Positions 42,473 to 51,480 of a stretch of DNA of 64,000 bases are shown here, in pieces. Each line of letters starts with the position of its first letter. Position 1 is the first letter of the stretch. Source of the stretch: an uncultured Paracoccaceae bacterium (GTDB lineage Bacteria > Pseudomonadota > Alphaproteobacteria > Rhodobacterales > Rhodobacteraceae); NCBI GenBank assembly GCA_947488175.1, contig CANKYO010000001.1, forward strand, positions 124,001-188,000, in the 5' to 3' direction. The translations under genes were made by a program, and so were the position numbers. The notes below the pieces were generated by a model. That model searched no databases. It saw only the letters and a list, made by a program, of their open reading frames with translations, and was not told where the DNA came from.

Positions 42473-43237
42473 CTAGTTGATCAATGTGGGTTTGGCAGGT
42501 CGGTGTGTGACGTTCGACGGCATGACACCCAAACGCTTGGCCACTTCGGTATAGGCATCTGTCAGGTTGCCCAGATCGCGGCGAAACACGTCCTTGTCCA
42601 GCTTCTGACCGGTTTCGATATCCCACAGGCGGCAACTGTCAGGGCTGATCTCATCAGCCAGCAGCAGGCGCGGAAACTCATTGTCCCAGACCCGCCCGAT
42701 TTCGATCTTGAAATCGACCAGTTTGATGCCCACGCCATACATCACACCAGACATCCAGTCGTTGACCCGCAAGGCAAGGCTGACGATATCGTCCATGTCC
42801 TGCTGTGTCGCCCAGCCGAATGCGATGATGTATTCCTCGGGGACCAGCGGGTCGCCAAGGCTGTCATCCTTATAGGAAAACTCGACAATCGGACGTGGCA
42901 AGGCCGTCCCTTCTTCCATCCCCATCCGCTTTGCCATGGTTCCGGCGGCAAAGTTGCGCACGATCACCTCGAGCGGAATGATCTCGACCTGGCGGATCAG
43001 TTGCTCGCGCATGTTCAGGCGCTTGATGAAATGGGTTGGAATACCGATCTGGGTCAGGCCGGTCATGAAAAACTCGGACAGGCGGTTGTTCAACACGCCT
43101 TTGCCTTCAATCACGGCCTTCTTTTCGGCATTGAAGGCGGTGGCGTCGTCCTTGAAATACTGGACCAGCGTGCCTGGTTCAGGGCCTTCATACAGGATCT
43201 TCGCCTTGCCTTCGTAAATCTTTTTGCGGCGCGCCAT
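42473..43237 (-). CDS. purC: Phosphoribosylaminoimidazole-succinocarboxamide synthase
   Basis: 254 residues from ATG 43237 (GGGGTGA just upstream; a GTG two codons earlier is unlikely). SAICAR synthase signatures: [14 protein letters not shown], the [20 protein letters not shown] region and [10 protein letters not shown]. Joins CAIR and aspartate with ATP in purine synthesis. First gene of purC-purS-purQ, divergent from the ATPase-inhibitor gene. Confidence 0.96.
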   Translation of the reverse strand: MARRKKIYEGKAKILYEGPEPGTLVQYFKDDATAFNAEKKAVIEGKGVLNNRLSEFFMTGLTQIGIPTHFIKRLNMREQLIRQVEIIPLEVIVRNFAAGTMAKRMGMEEGTALPRPIVEFSYKDDSLGDPLVPEEYIIAFGWATQQDMDDIVSLALRVNDWMSGVMYGVGIKLVDFKIEIGRVWDNEFPRLLLADEISPDSCRLWDIETGQKLDKDVFRRDLGNLTDAYTEVAKRLGVMPSNVTHRPAKPTLIN

Positions 43238-43369
43238 GCTCACCCCTTAACACTGCGCTGGCCCGGCATGGGCTGCGCGTTGTGCGCGTCATAGTGCAAG
43301 CCCCCCTTGCGGGCAAGCACCTGCGGAGGCATATCAAGGGTAACAGTTGTTTCAAATGATGAGGCCCAC

Positions 43370-43684
43370 ATGAGCACCTTTGACGACCGCGAACACGCCT
43401 TTGAGGCAAAATTCGCCCACGATGCCGAAATGCAATTCAAGGCAGAGGCACGGCGCAACAAGCTTCTGGGCCTTTGGGCCGCAGACCTGATGGGAAAATC
43501 CGGTGATGAGGCGCAGGCCTACGCGCAGGACGTCATCAAATCCGATTTTGAAGAACCGGGTCACGAGGACGTCTATCGCAAAGTTTCTGGCGATCTGGGC
43601 GAACTGGCCGATGAAACAACTATTCGCACCAAGATGGCTGAACTGATGGCCGAGGCGAAGGCCCAGCTGCTTAGCGAATACTGA
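43370..43684 (+). CDS. DUF1476 protein, F1FO-ATPase inhibitor zeta subunit family
   Basis: 104 residues from ATG 43370 with GAGG about seven bases upstream. All-helical, with STFDDREHAFEAKFAHDAEMQFKAEARRNKLLGLWAADLMG, the start of the zeta inhibitor known from Paracoccus denitrificans. In that family the N-terminal segment blocks the F1 rotor and so limits ATP hydrolysis. The place beside purC is usual for Rhodobacteraceae. A terminator follows. Confidence 0.88.
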   Translation: MSTFDDREHAFEAKFAHDAEMQFKAEARRNKLLGLWAADLMGKSGDEAQAYAQDVIKSDFEEPGHEDVYRKVSGDLGELADETTIRTKMAELMAEAKAQLLSEY

Positions 43685-43709
43685 TTAACATCAAATTTTC
43701 ACTATCTTG

Positions 43710-43738
43710 ACGACGTTTTGGCCTGGCCAAGGCGTCGT
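43710..43738 (+). terminator. Terminator after the zeta inhibitor gene
   Basis: ACGACG-TT-TTGGCC-T-GGCCAA-GG-CGTCGT: two 6-bp stems joined by T-G wobbles, followed by TTTG. It lies 25 bases after the stop codon. Confidence 0.75.
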
Positions 43739-43817
43739 TTGTATGTGGGGCAAGGCCTGACTTAACCAGCCCTTCACCTCTGCCCCCTAGCCCGGTGTGA
43801 CACCCGCCGGAGCCGCC

Positions 43818-45623
43818 ATGATCAACCTTCCCGCCACCTGCCCCCGCCAGTTGCTGCGCAATGGACTGCCGGTTGCGGTTCTGCTGATCTGTGTTCCGCT
43901 GCTATGGCAACGCCTGTCGATCATGGATATGGGCGCGATCCGCGCGGCGGTTGGTGCTGTCAGGTGGGATCAGTGGCTGCTTGCCGTCCTTGCGACCTGG
44001 CTGAGTTTTCAGGCGATTGGGCGCTACGATGCGGTCTGGCATCGTCTGATGGGGACGGGCGTGTCGCCTGCCCTTGCCAGACGCGCCGGTATGCGGGCCA
44101 TCGCTGTGGCACAACTGCTGGGGTTTGGTGCAGTCACGGGCAGTCTGGTGCGCTGGCGCTGTCTGCCCATGTTGTCGCTCTGGCAAGCGACCCGCCTCTC
44201 CATCGCCGTCACGCTGGCCTTTAGCCTGTGCTGGGCCCTGTTTGCATTATGTGCATTCTGGTGGTCGGGCCTATATCCAGCGTTTTCGGCACTGCATCTG
44301 GGCCTTCTGCTGTTGGCGGCGGCTGTTTTGATCACGATGGTGCGGCGCAGACTGGCCCATAACCTGACCACCGCCGACATGGGGCAGTTGATGGTCTGGA
44401 CGGCAGCGGATCTGTGCTGCGCCGCTGCGGCACTTTCCGTGCTGTTGCCGGACGCCATTGACGTCAGTTTTTCACATATTCTGGCCGCCTATGTTCTGGC
44501 ACTCGGGGCGGGCCTTGTCTCAAACACCCCGGGCGGTGCGGGCGCGTTTGACCTGACCCTTCTGACGCTGTTGCCGATGGATACCCCCGAACCGCTCGTC
44601 GCCGCCATCATTGCGTTTCGGCTGGTTTATTACCTGCTGCCTGCCAGCCTCGCGCTTGTGTCATTGGCCCGTCCGGCGCGGCATACAAGCGTCTCGCGCA
44701 GCGCACCTGCCCATTGGGCGCTCGCCCGACAATCCGGTGAGGTTCGGACCATCGCCGATCAAGTCTGGTATCTGACCGAGCTGCCTTTCGTGATGGCTGT
44801 GGTGGGGCCTGCTCACCGGGCAACCGCCAAGGCGCCCAATCTGACAGCGCTGCGCCGGCACGCCGCAATCCGAACCAGGTTTCCGGCGCTCTACAATTGC
44901 GACCCAAGGCTGGCCATGGCTGCCAGAAATGCTGGTTGGCATGTGCGCCGCACCGCGATGGAGGCGTTGATCCGCCCCGCGACGTGGTCCACCTCCGGAA
45001 ACCGGCGACAGACCTTGCGGCGCAAACTCCGCCATGCCGCCGCCGCGGGTGTCCAGATCACGCGCCCGGGCGCGACGCGACCAATCGAACAGATGCGCCA
45101 TGTTGCACGGCAATGGGCGCTGTCGCATGGCGGAGAGCTTGGCCTGTCAATGGGGCGGTTCTGCCCGGATCTACTGAACCAACAGGAGGTTTTTCTGATC
45201 ACAATCGACGGGCAAATCACTGGTTTTGTAAGCTTTCATGCATCACCCACCGGATGGGTGCTTGACCTGATCCGCCATGTTGACGGGATACCTGACGGCG
45301 CGATCCAGGCAGCCATCGTTGGCGCAATCAAAGCCGCGAGACAAAGCGACATTCCGATGCTGTCGCTGGCCTGCACCCCCGACCCGCGTTACACGCCGGA
45401 TCGCTGGGCAAATCGCAAGGCCGGGCTGATCCAATTCAAACGGTCGTTCGGACCGATTTGGGTACCGCGTTATCACGCCGCCCCGTCCCGTTTCAGCTTT
45501 TGGATGACAGGCATCGTGATCGGAATCGGCATTCATCGACCATGGGCCAATCTGCCCTGGAAACTTGCGCGGCGCATCAAGATCATCATGCAGAAATATC
45601 AAGTCGCGCAGGTCCGATACTGA
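43818..45623 (+). CDS. MprF-like phosphatidylglycerol aminoacyltransferase/flippase family protein (DUF2156)
   Basis: 601 residues from ATG 43818 (GGAG about seven bases upstream; a GTG seven codons earlier is weaker). The first 300 residues hold about eight membrane helices with NTPGGAGAFDLTLLTLLP, typical of the MprF flippase part. The C-terminal 280 residues form a GNAT-like DUF2156 domain: RTRFPALYNCDPRLAMAARNAGW, then NRRQTLRRKLRHAAAAGV and SLACTPDPRYTPDRW. MprF proteins attach lysine or alanine to phosphatidylglycerol and flip it; in some bacteria relatives act on other lipids. The arginine and histidine content is high. Stands alone. Confidence 0.8.
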   Translation: MINLPATCPRQLLRNGLPVAVLLICVPLLWQRLSIMDMGAIRAAVGAVRWDQWLLAVLATWLSFQAIGRYDAVWHRLMGTGVSPALARRAGMRAIAVAQLLGFGAVTGSLVRWRCLPMLSLWQATRLSIAVTLAFSLCWALFALCAFWWSGLYPAFSALHLGLLLLAAAVLITMVRRRLAHNLTTADMGQLMVWTAADLCCAAAALSVLLPDAIDVSFSHILAAYVLALGAGLVSNTPGGAGAFDLTLLTLLPMDTPEPLVAAIIAFRLVYYLLPASLALVSLARPARHTSVSRSAPAHWALARQSGEVRTIADQVWYLTELPFVMAVVGPAHRATAKAPNLTALRRHAAIRTRFPALYNCDPRLAMAARNAGWHVRRTAMEALIRPATWSTSGNRRQTLRRKLRHAAAAGVQITRPGATRPIEQMRHVARQWALSHGGELGLSMGRFCPDLLNQQEVFLITIDGQITGFVSFHASPTGWVLDLIRHVDGIPDGAIQAAIVGAIKAARQSDIPMLSLACTPDPRYTPDRWANRKAGLIQFKRSFGPIWVPRYHAAPSRFSFWMTGIVIGIGIHRPWANLPWKLARRIKIIMQKYQVAQVRY

Positions 45624-45685
45624 TTGAAAAACACAAAGATGCGTGACAAGCGACCTGTATCGGCTACCAAGGAGGTCGCGGGCCC

Positions 45686-46702
45686 ATGACGAATGCACTT
45701 TCCAAACTGCTCGAAACCCGCGATTGGCTGATGGCCGACGGGGCCACTGGCACCAATCTGTTCAATATGGGGCTGATGTCCGGTGATGCACCGGAGCTTT
45801 GGAACATCGATGAAACCGCAAAGATCACAACGCTTTACAAGGGTGCTGTTGATGCGGGTAGCGACATTTTCTTGACCAACAGTTTCGGCGCCAATGCGTC
45901 ACGACTTAAACTTCATGGCGCCGAGGGGCGCGTTCACGAGTTGAACAAGGCCGCAGCCGAGATCGGTCGCGAGGTCGCTGATGCCTCTGGGCGCACTGTT
46001 GTTGTCGCGGGTTCCGTTGGGCCAACGGGCGAGATCATGGCGCCCATGGGCACACTGAGGCATGAAACCGCTGTTGAGATGTTTCATGAACAGGCCGAGG
46101 GCCTGAAGGCCGGTGGCGCAGATGTCTTGTGGGTCGAGACCATTAGCGCGGCTGAGGAGTTCAAGGCTGCCGCAGAAGCTTTCAAACTGGCTGACATGCC
46201 ATGGTGCGGCACAATGAGTTTCGACACAGCTGGCCGGACGATGATGGGGCTGACCTCTGCCGAGATGGTCAAGATGGTTGGCAAGATCGACAATCAACCT
46301 CTTGGTTTCGGGGCAAATTGCGGTGTTGGCGCCTCAGATCTGCTGCGCACTGTGCTGGGCTTTGCGACCGCCGGCCCCAGTGTTCCGGTGATCGCAAAGG
46401 GAAATGCGGGCATTCCAAAATATCACGACGGACACATCCATTATGATGGGACGCCGGCGCTGATGGGCGATTATGCAGTGTTGGCCCGCGACTGTGGTGC
46501 GACAATCATCGGCGGCTGCTGCGGGACAACACCAGATCATTTGCGCGCGATGCGAGAGGCGTTGGAGACGCGGCCCAAAGGCGAGGCTCCGACCCTGGAT
46601 GCAATCACCGAAGCGCTGGGCGGATTTTCATCCGCATCGGACGGGACCGATGGTGCCGGGCCCGTTGCGAGCCCCCGCCGGGGGCGCCGCCGCCGCGGTT
46701 GA
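45686..46702 (+). CDS. bmt: Homocysteine S-methyltransferase domain protein (Bmt; part of split methionine synthase)
   Basis: 338 residues with AAGGAGGT nine bases before the ATG. A TIM-barrel Hcy-binding domain: LMADGATGTNLFNMGL near the start, zinc ligands C212 in GFGANCGVG and C278-C279 in IIGGCCGTTPDH. Often named betaine-homocysteine methyltransferase, but in Roseobacter-group bacteria this protein, with a separate corrinoid protein (here at 48202), acts as part of a split cobalamin-dependent methionine synthase. The last 25 residues are low-complexity and end SPRRGRRRRG, coded by a GC palindrome, and are probably not conserved. Confidence 0.9.
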   Translation: MTNALSKLLETRDWLMADGATGTNLFNMGLMSGDAPELWNIDETAKITTLYKGAVDAGSDIFLTNSFGANASRLKLHGAEGRVHELNKAAAEIGREVADASGRTVVVAGSVGPTGEIMAPMGTLRHETAVEMFHEQAEGLKAGGADVLWVETISAAEEFKAAAEAFKLADMPWCGTMSFDTAGRTMMGLTSAEMVKMVGKIDNQPLGFGANCGVGASDLLRTVLGFATAGPSVPVIAKGNAGIPKYHDGHIHYDGTPALMGDYAVLARDCGATIIGGCCGTTPDHLRAMREALETRPKGEAPTLDAITEALGGFSSASDGTDGAGPVASPRRGRRRRG

Positions 46703-46784
46703 TGTCGGGCGCGACAACAGACATGACCTATCCTGCGTCATCGACGGAGGGGGCGCTGCCCCCGCCGCATACGGCGGCCCCCCC

Positions 46785-46949
46785 GAGGTATTTTGGACCA
46801 AAAGAAGATCATGTTTACAGCTTCTTTACGATGAAACCGGATTGTCGGGATGCGGCACAGGCTGAGGAGCCGATGACCGTAACGTAAGAAGCCCCCGCGA
46901 GACGTCAACGTCTTTGCGGGGGTTATCTTCTTTTGTTCACAAATACCTC
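46785..46949. repeat. Inverted-repeat intergenic element around the bmt terminator
   Basis: A 25-base left arm (46785-46809, starting GAGGTATTTTGG, ending AAAAGAAGAT) matches the reverse complement of a right arm (46925-46949, ATCTTCTTTT to AAATACCTC) at 22 of 25 positions. GC-rich palindromic sequence lies just outside (CCGCCGCATACGGCGG on the left, CCTCCGCCGGAGG on the right). The terminator hairpin sits inside. It fills the gap between convergent genes and looks like a palindromic intergenic repeat unit. Confidence 0.65.
46891..46923. terminator. Strong terminator between bmt and the radical SAM gene
   Basis: CCCCCGC-g-AGACG-TCAA-CGTCT-tt-GCGGGGG, followed on the plus strand by TTATCTTCTTTT. 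The rest of the 280-base gap belongs to the inverted-repeat element. It may act in both directions. Confidence 0.85.
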
Positions 46950-46984
46950 CGCCGGAGGCTCCGACAATCACCACAAGCGCAGGT

Positions 46985-48067
46985 TCAGAAAAAAGAAAGC
47001 TGATCACCCTTTTGCGGCGGGCGCGCAAAAAGGTCCGTGCGCAACGGTGGCAAAGATCGATCCAGCCCCAGTTTCCGCGTTGCCAGTTTAAAGCGTTGTT
47101 GGATCATGGCCGCCCACTCTCCCTGGCCGGTCATCCGTTTGCCGAATTCCGGGTCGTAATCCCGACCGCCATGCAGCTCTCGCACACGGCCCATCACGCG
47201 GGCGGCACGGTCCGGGAAATGTTCGGCCAGCCAATCATGGAAAAGCGTTGCTACCTCGCGTGGCAAGCGCAGCACGATGGATGAGGCCGCGACCGCACCT
47301 GCATCGGTGCAGGCGTGCAGGATCGCCTCAAGCTCGTGATCGGTCAGGGCGGGCACAATCGGCGACACCATCGCGCGGACCGGGATGCCAGCCTCGGTCA
47401 GCCGCCGGATTGTGCGCAGACGCGCCGCCGGGAGCGGTACGCGTGGTTCCATTGCGCGCGAGGTCGCATTGTCCAGGGTAGTGACCGAAATCCCGACGCG
47501 GACAAGACCCTTCGCCGCCAGCTCGCCCAGGATATCGGCGTCGCGTTCGATCAATGTGCCTTTGGTCACGATCCCCACCGGATGGTTGAAATCACGCAGG
47601 ACCTCCAGCACCTGGCGCATGATCTTGCGCTCCTTCTCAATCGGTTGATAAGGGTCGGTATTGGTGCCGATGGCAATCGTTTTGGGCACGTAACGCGGGT
47701 TCGCAAGTTCAGCCAGCAAACGCTCGGCCGCGTTGGGTCGCGCGATCAGTTTGGTTTCAAAATCAAGACCCGGCGACAGGCCAAGAAAGGCGTGACTGGG
47801 CCGGGCAAAGCAATAGATGCAGCCATGTTCGCAACCACGATAGGGGTTGATGGACCGATCAAAGCTGAGATCGGGCGAGGTGTTGCGGGTGATGATCTTG
47901 CGCGCCATCTCTTCGCTGACTTCGGTACGCAGAACGGGCAGTTCCTCGTCCCGTGCCCAGCCATCATCCACCATTTGCGAGGTGTAACGATCAAACCGGA
48001 CATCTGGGTTCGATGTGGCCGCGCGACCGGGGGTGCGATGGGACTTTGGCGCGGTATGATCAGTCAT
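46985..48067 (-). CDS. PA0069 family radical SAM protein (SplB-like)
   Basis: 360 residues. The radical SAM cluster motif is C-EHG-C-IY-C in NPYRGCEHGCIYCFARPSH, with AIGTNTDPYQPIEKE and VTKGTLIERD behind it, as in the PA0069/SPL-like group. The group resembles spore photoproduct lyase in the core but the substrate is unknown. The C-terminal 90 residues are basic. Convergent with bmt and divergent from the corrinoid protein gene. Confidence 0.9.
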   Translation of the reverse strand: MTDHTAPKSHRTPGRAATSNPDVRFDRYTSQMVDDGWARDEELPVLRTEVSEEMARKIITRNTSPDLSFDRSINPYRGCEHGCIYCFARPSHAFLGLSPGLDFETKLIARPNAAERLLAELANPRYVPKTIAIGTNTDPYQPIEKERKIMRQVLEVLRDFNHPVGIVTKGTLIERDADILGELAAKGLVRVGISVTTLDNATSRAMEPRVPLPAARLRTIRRLTEAGIPVRAMVSPIVPALTDHELEAILHACTDAGAVAASSIVLRLPREVATLFHDWLAEHFPDRAARVMGRVRELHGGRDYDPEFGKRMTGQGEWAAMIQQRFKLATRKLGLDRSLPPLRTDLFARPPQKGDQLSFF

Positions 48068-48201
48068 GATCTTTATTAGAACATTTCATGAACGCGCACA
48101 ATGGCAGGTCGGTCACGATCTGATGTATGTCGTTATTCAGCAGGTAGTCAAAGCTGATCACGCGCACTACTAACAAAGTAACGCTTTTCAAGAGGTTCCG
48201 C

Positions 48202-48909
48202 ATGTCTGACGAAGAAGACGACATCATCCTGTCCGAGTTGAATGACGAGGACCTCGTCGCGCAAATGTTCGACGACCTTTACGACGGCATGAAGGAAGAA
48301 ATCGAGGAAGGCGTGAACATCCTACTGGAACGCGGGTGGGAACCTTATCGCATTCTGACCGAGGCGCTGGTTGGCGGCATGACCATCGTGGGCCACGACT
48401 TCCGTGATGGGATCCTTTTCGTACCAGAGGTCTTGCTGGCCGCCAATGCGATGAAGGGCGGCATGGCCATCCTGAAACCGCTTCTGGCCGAAACAGGTGC
48501 ACCGCGCGTCGGCAAAATGGTGATCGGCACCGTCAAGGGCGATATCCATGATATTGGCAAAAACCTGGTGTCGATGATGATGGAAGGTGCCGGTTTCGAG
48601 GTGGTTGATCTGGGGATCAACAACGCGGTCGAGGCTTATCTGGAGGCGTTGGAAACCGAGCAGCCTGACATTCTGGGCATGTCCGCCCTGCTGACAACCA
48701 CGATGCCCTATATGAAGGTTGTCATAGATACGATGATCGAAAAAGGGTTGCGAGACGACTATGTCGTTCTGGTCGGTGGCGCGCCGCTGAACGAAGAGTT
48801 TGGCAAGGCGATTGGCGCGGATGCCTATTGTCGAGATGCGGCTGTCGCCGTGGAAACGGCCAAGACATTCATGGCGCGCAAACATAATCAGGGTGCCGCC
48901 GCGACCTAA
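48202..48909 (+). CDS. Corrinoid (B12)-binding protein, methionine synthase cobalamin-domain type
   Basis: 235 residues. A helical cap domain (about 15-95) and a Rossmann-like B12-binding domain with D114-x-H116-x-x-G119 in KGDIHDIGKNL, where the His is the lower cobalt ligand. SALLTTTMPYMK and VLVGGAPLNEEF are further family blocks. AAGAGGTT lies upstream of the ATG. Acts as the methyl carrier between a methylfolate-binding protein and the Bmt protein encoded 1.5 kb away; the folate-binding part is not in this window. Followed by a small membrane protein and DUF1638, which probably share its transcript. Confidence 0.92.
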   Translation: MSDEEDDIILSELNDEDLVAQMFDDLYDGMKEEIEEGVNILLERGWEPYRILTEALVGGMTIVGHDFRDGILFVPEVLLAANAMKGGMAILKPLLAETGAPRVGKMVIGTVKGDIHDIGKNLVSMMMEGAGFEVVDLGINNAVEAYLEALETEQPDILGMSALLTTTMPYMKVVIDTMIEKGLRDDYVVLVGGAPLNEEFGKAIGADAYCRDAAVAVETAKTFMARKHNQGAAAT

Positions 48910-48963
48910 GCCCTTTCAATTGGCGGCGACCATGCACATCTAGAGCGGCAAAGGAGAGTGCCG

Positions 48964-49140
48964 ATGCCGTTTCGAACCTTTGCACTTATCGTGATTGGCG
49001 TGATCGCCGCATCGGCCGGGACCGTCTGGTTGATGTCACTCATCGCCATCCACTTTCAGGTCCGACCAATGCCGATGTTTGTGATGCTGGGGTTGGTGGC
49101 GATAGCTGCGTTTGTTGCGGTGCGAAGGCGCAATGGATGA
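48964..49140 (+). CDS. Small two-helix membrane protein
   Basis: 58 residues from ATG 48964 with AAGGAGA seven bases upstream, a very good site. Two hydrophobic segments (about 4-25 and 34-51) separated by HFQVRPMP, and a basic end VRRRNG. Unrecognised. Its stop overlaps the DUF1638 start by eight bases, and it lies between the corrinoid protein and DUF1638 genes, so it is expressed with the split methionine synthase genes. Confidence 0.7.
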   Translation: MPFRTFALIVIGVIAASAGTVWLMSLIAIHFQVRPMPMFVMLGLVAIAAFVAVRRRNG

Positions 49141-49756
49141 CGCGACGCTGACGCGTGATGGGCTTGCGCCTGAAGGAGGCGGTCGCATCCTGCTGATCGC
49201 CTGCGGTGCGCTTGCGCGGGAGATACTGGCGATCAAATCGGCAAATGGGCTGGATCATCTTGATCTGCAATGCCTGCCAGCCATCCTGCATAATCACCCA
49301 GAGCGGATTGTGCCGGCGGTGCGGAAAGCCGTGCAGACCTACCGCGACGATTATGCTGACATCTTTGTTGTTTATGCTGATTGCGGCACGGGCGGGCAGT
49401 TGCAGGCCGCTTGTGATGATATGGGTGTGAAGATGGTGGCTGGCCCGCATTGCTATTCATTCTTTGAAGGCAATGATCGCTTTGCCGAGCGCGAGGAGAT
49501 GACGGCGTTCTATCTGACCGATTTTCTGGTGCGTCAGTTCGATGCGTTTGTGTGGGAGCCGCTGGGTCTGGGCCGTCATCCGGACCTGCGCGACATGTAT
49601 TTCAGCAATTATGAAACGCTGGTCTATCAGGCCCAGACCGAAGATCCGGTTTTAACAGAAAAAGCCCGGACATGCGCCGAACGGCTCGGGCTGCGGTTCG
49701 AGCGACGCTTTACAGGCTATGGTGATCTTGAACCGGCAATTGCTGCATTGCGGTAA
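49133..49756 (+). CDS. DUF1638 family protein
   Basis: 207 residues from ATG 49133 inside the end of the small membrane gene (GAAGG five bases upstream). DUF1638 blocks: RILLIACGALAREILAIKSANG, HLDLQCLPAILHNHPERIVPAV, and VVYADCGTGGQLQAACDDMGVKMVAGPHCYSFFEG, with conserved Cys, His and Asp that suggest a metal or corrinoid contact. DUF1638 genes accompany corrinoid methyltransferases, and in Roseobacter-group bacteria they sit with the split methionine synthase. A role in supporting that enzyme is likely but the reaction is not known to me. Confidence 0.88.
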   Translation: MDDATLTRDGLAPEGGGRILLIACGALAREILAIKSANGLDHLDLQCLPAILHNHPERIVPAVRKAVQTYRDDYADIFVVYADCGTGGQLQAACDDMGVKMVAGPHCYSFFEGNDRFAEREEMTAFYLTDFLVRQFDAFVWEPLGLGRHPDLRDMYFSNYETLVYQAQTEDPVLTEKARTCAERLGLRFERRFTGYGDLEPAIAALR

Positions 49757-49768
49757 AATCTGGCGCGG

Positions 49769-50176
49769 CTAAGCTGTCGCCGCGGATTGTCTGATCCGTT
49801 CAACCATCGCCCGCAATCCGTTGGACCGTTGCGCAGACAGATGGTCATTCAAACCCAGCCGCCCGAGTTCTGCAGCGGCATCAATTTTCAGGACATCAGC
49901 AGCCGGCTGGCCGCTGTAAAGCGTGTGAAGCACGGCAATCAATCCACGCACAATCATTGCATCGCTGTCACCGCGAAAGGTGAATACGCCATCTTTGATC
50001 TGGGGCACAAGCCAGACCTGGCTGGCGCAGCCATCCACCTTGGTGGCGGGCACGCGCAACACATCCTCCAGCGGGTCCATCGCCTTGCCCATGTCAATGA
50101 CATGGCGATACCGGTCTTCCCAATCATCAAGGAATTCAAAGGTTTCGACCAGTTCTTCAAAATCAGGGTTAGCCAT
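49769..50176 (-). CDS. sufE: SufE family Fe-S cluster assembly sulfur acceptor
   Basis: 135 residues. Sulfur-accepting Cys50 in KVDGCASQVWLVP, with the family's GLIAVLHTLYSGQPAADVL stretch. It takes persulfide sulfur from SufS and passes it to the SufBCD scaffold. No suf operon is in the window. AAAGGCGC lies before the ATG. Converges on the DUF1638 gene with a 12-base gap. Confidence 0.93.
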   Translation of the reverse strand: MANPDFEELVETFEFLDDWEDRYRHVIDMGKAMDPLEDVLRVPATKVDGCASQVWLVPQIKDGVFTFRGDSDAMIVRGLIAVLHTLYSGQPAADVLKIDAAAELGRLGLNDHLSAQRSNGLRAMVERIRQSAATA

Positions 50177-50233
50177 GGATGCGCCTTTAGCTGTCTGCCT
50201 TCGATGTAGGGCGCCCAGGCTGCAGCGTCCAGA

Positions 50234-51391
50234 TCAAAGCGCGACGGTCACAACCTTCTGGCCCTTCACGGCCAGCGCCACCTGCCCCTCGCAGAGCAGC
50301 AGGGCATCGTTGCCGAACACCTCGCGCCGCCAGCCCTTGAGCGCGGGCACATCCCGTTCGCCTGCCGCCAGCGCATCCAGATCGGCAGAATTGGCGATCA
50401 GTTTTTGCGCCACACCTTCGTTTTCGGTCTTGGACTTGAGCAGGACGCGCAACAGATCGGCCAGCGCCGGGTTCACCTGCAGTTTGGCCCGGTCTTTGTC
50501 GGGTTTGGGCATGTCTTCGGGTTTCACGGCCAGCCCTGTCTTGATGCTTGTCAGGATACCCTGGGCAATGTCGCCCTTGCGCGCCTCGCGCAGCAAGAGC
50601 CGGGACCGCCCCAGATCCTGCTCCGTCTGCGGCTTGGTGGAGGCCAGTTCAACCAGCGCATCGTCCTTGTAAACCCGGTTGCGGGGGATGTTGCGTTCCT
50701 GCGCGTAGGTTTCGCGAAACCGGGCCAGCTCGCGCACGATGGCCAGAAACTTGCCGGACGTGGTGCGTGTTTTAACCCGCTTCCATGCATCATCCGGGTT
50801 AGCCTGATACGTGGCGGGATCTTTCAGCACCGCCATTTCCTCAGCCACCCATTTTTTGCGGCCCGACTTGCCCAAACGGTCAGACAGGTATTCGTAGATG
50901 TCGCGCAGATGCGTAACGTCAGCCAGCGCATATTTCTTCTGCGCGTCGGTCAAGGGACGGCGCGACCAATCGGTGAAACGGGACGATTTATCCAGATCGG
51001 CTTTGGCGATCTTGCGCACCAGCGTTTCATAGCCGACCTGTTCGCCAAAGCCACAGACCATCGCGGCAACCTGAGTATCGAACAAAGGTTCGGGGATAAC
51101 ACCCACATCGACATAGAAAATCTCAAGATCCTGACGTGCGGCGTGGAATACTTTGACGACACCTGCATCGCGGAACAGATCATAAAGCGGCTCGAGCGAC
51201 AGATCATCGGCGAGCGGATCGAGCAGAACGGCATCCTCGGCGCCCTCATCCCGATAGGCCAACTGCACAAGACAGAGTTTGGAATAATAGGTCCGCTCGC
51301 GCAGGAACTCGGTGTCTACGGTGACATAGCTGCATTTTGCAGCCTCTGCACAGAATGCGGCCAACTCCTTGGTTGTGGTTATTGTTTTCAT
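50234..51391 (-). CDS. rnd: Ribonuclease D
   Basis: 385 residues. A DEDD 3'-5' exonuclease domain with D26 and E28 in YVTVDTEFLRE, then FHAARQDLEIFY and the closing YALADVTHLRDIYEYL, followed by an HRDC domain (about 215-290) with RNIPRNRVYKDDALVELA. Trims the 3' ends of tRNA precursors. A single gene, divergent from nothing clear; purN follows upstream on the same strand after 89 bases. Confidence 0.95.
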   Translation of the reverse strand: MKTITTTKELAAFCAEAAKCSYVTVDTEFLRERTYYSKLCLVQLAYRDEGAEDAVLLDPLADDLSLEPLYDLFRDAGVVKVFHAARQDLEIFYVDVGVIPEPLFDTQVAAMVCGFGEQVGYETLVRKIAKADLDKSSRFTDWSRRPLTDAQKKYALADVTHLRDIYEYLSDRLGKSGRKKWVAEEMAVLKDPATYQANPDDAWKRVKTRTTSGKFLAIVRELARFRETYAQERNIPRNRVYKDDALVELASTKPQTEQDLGRSRLLLREARKGDIAQGILTSIKTGLAVKPEDMPKPDKDRAKLQVNPALADLLRVLLKSKTENEGVAQKLIANSADLDALAAGERDVPALKGWRREVFGNDALLLCEGQVALAVKGQKVVTVAL

Positions 51392-51480
51392 TCTTGTTCC
51401 GTCACTCGTTCAGGGCCCACACCCAAGCGCCGTTCATTGATAGGCGATCAGGTGGCCCATGGAAAGAAGGACGCTGCGGA

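Noticed and set aside
46699-46887. 62-residue frame inside the bmt downstream gap
   Set aside because: It runs through the inverted-repeat arm and GC palindromes and lacks a ribosome-binding site.
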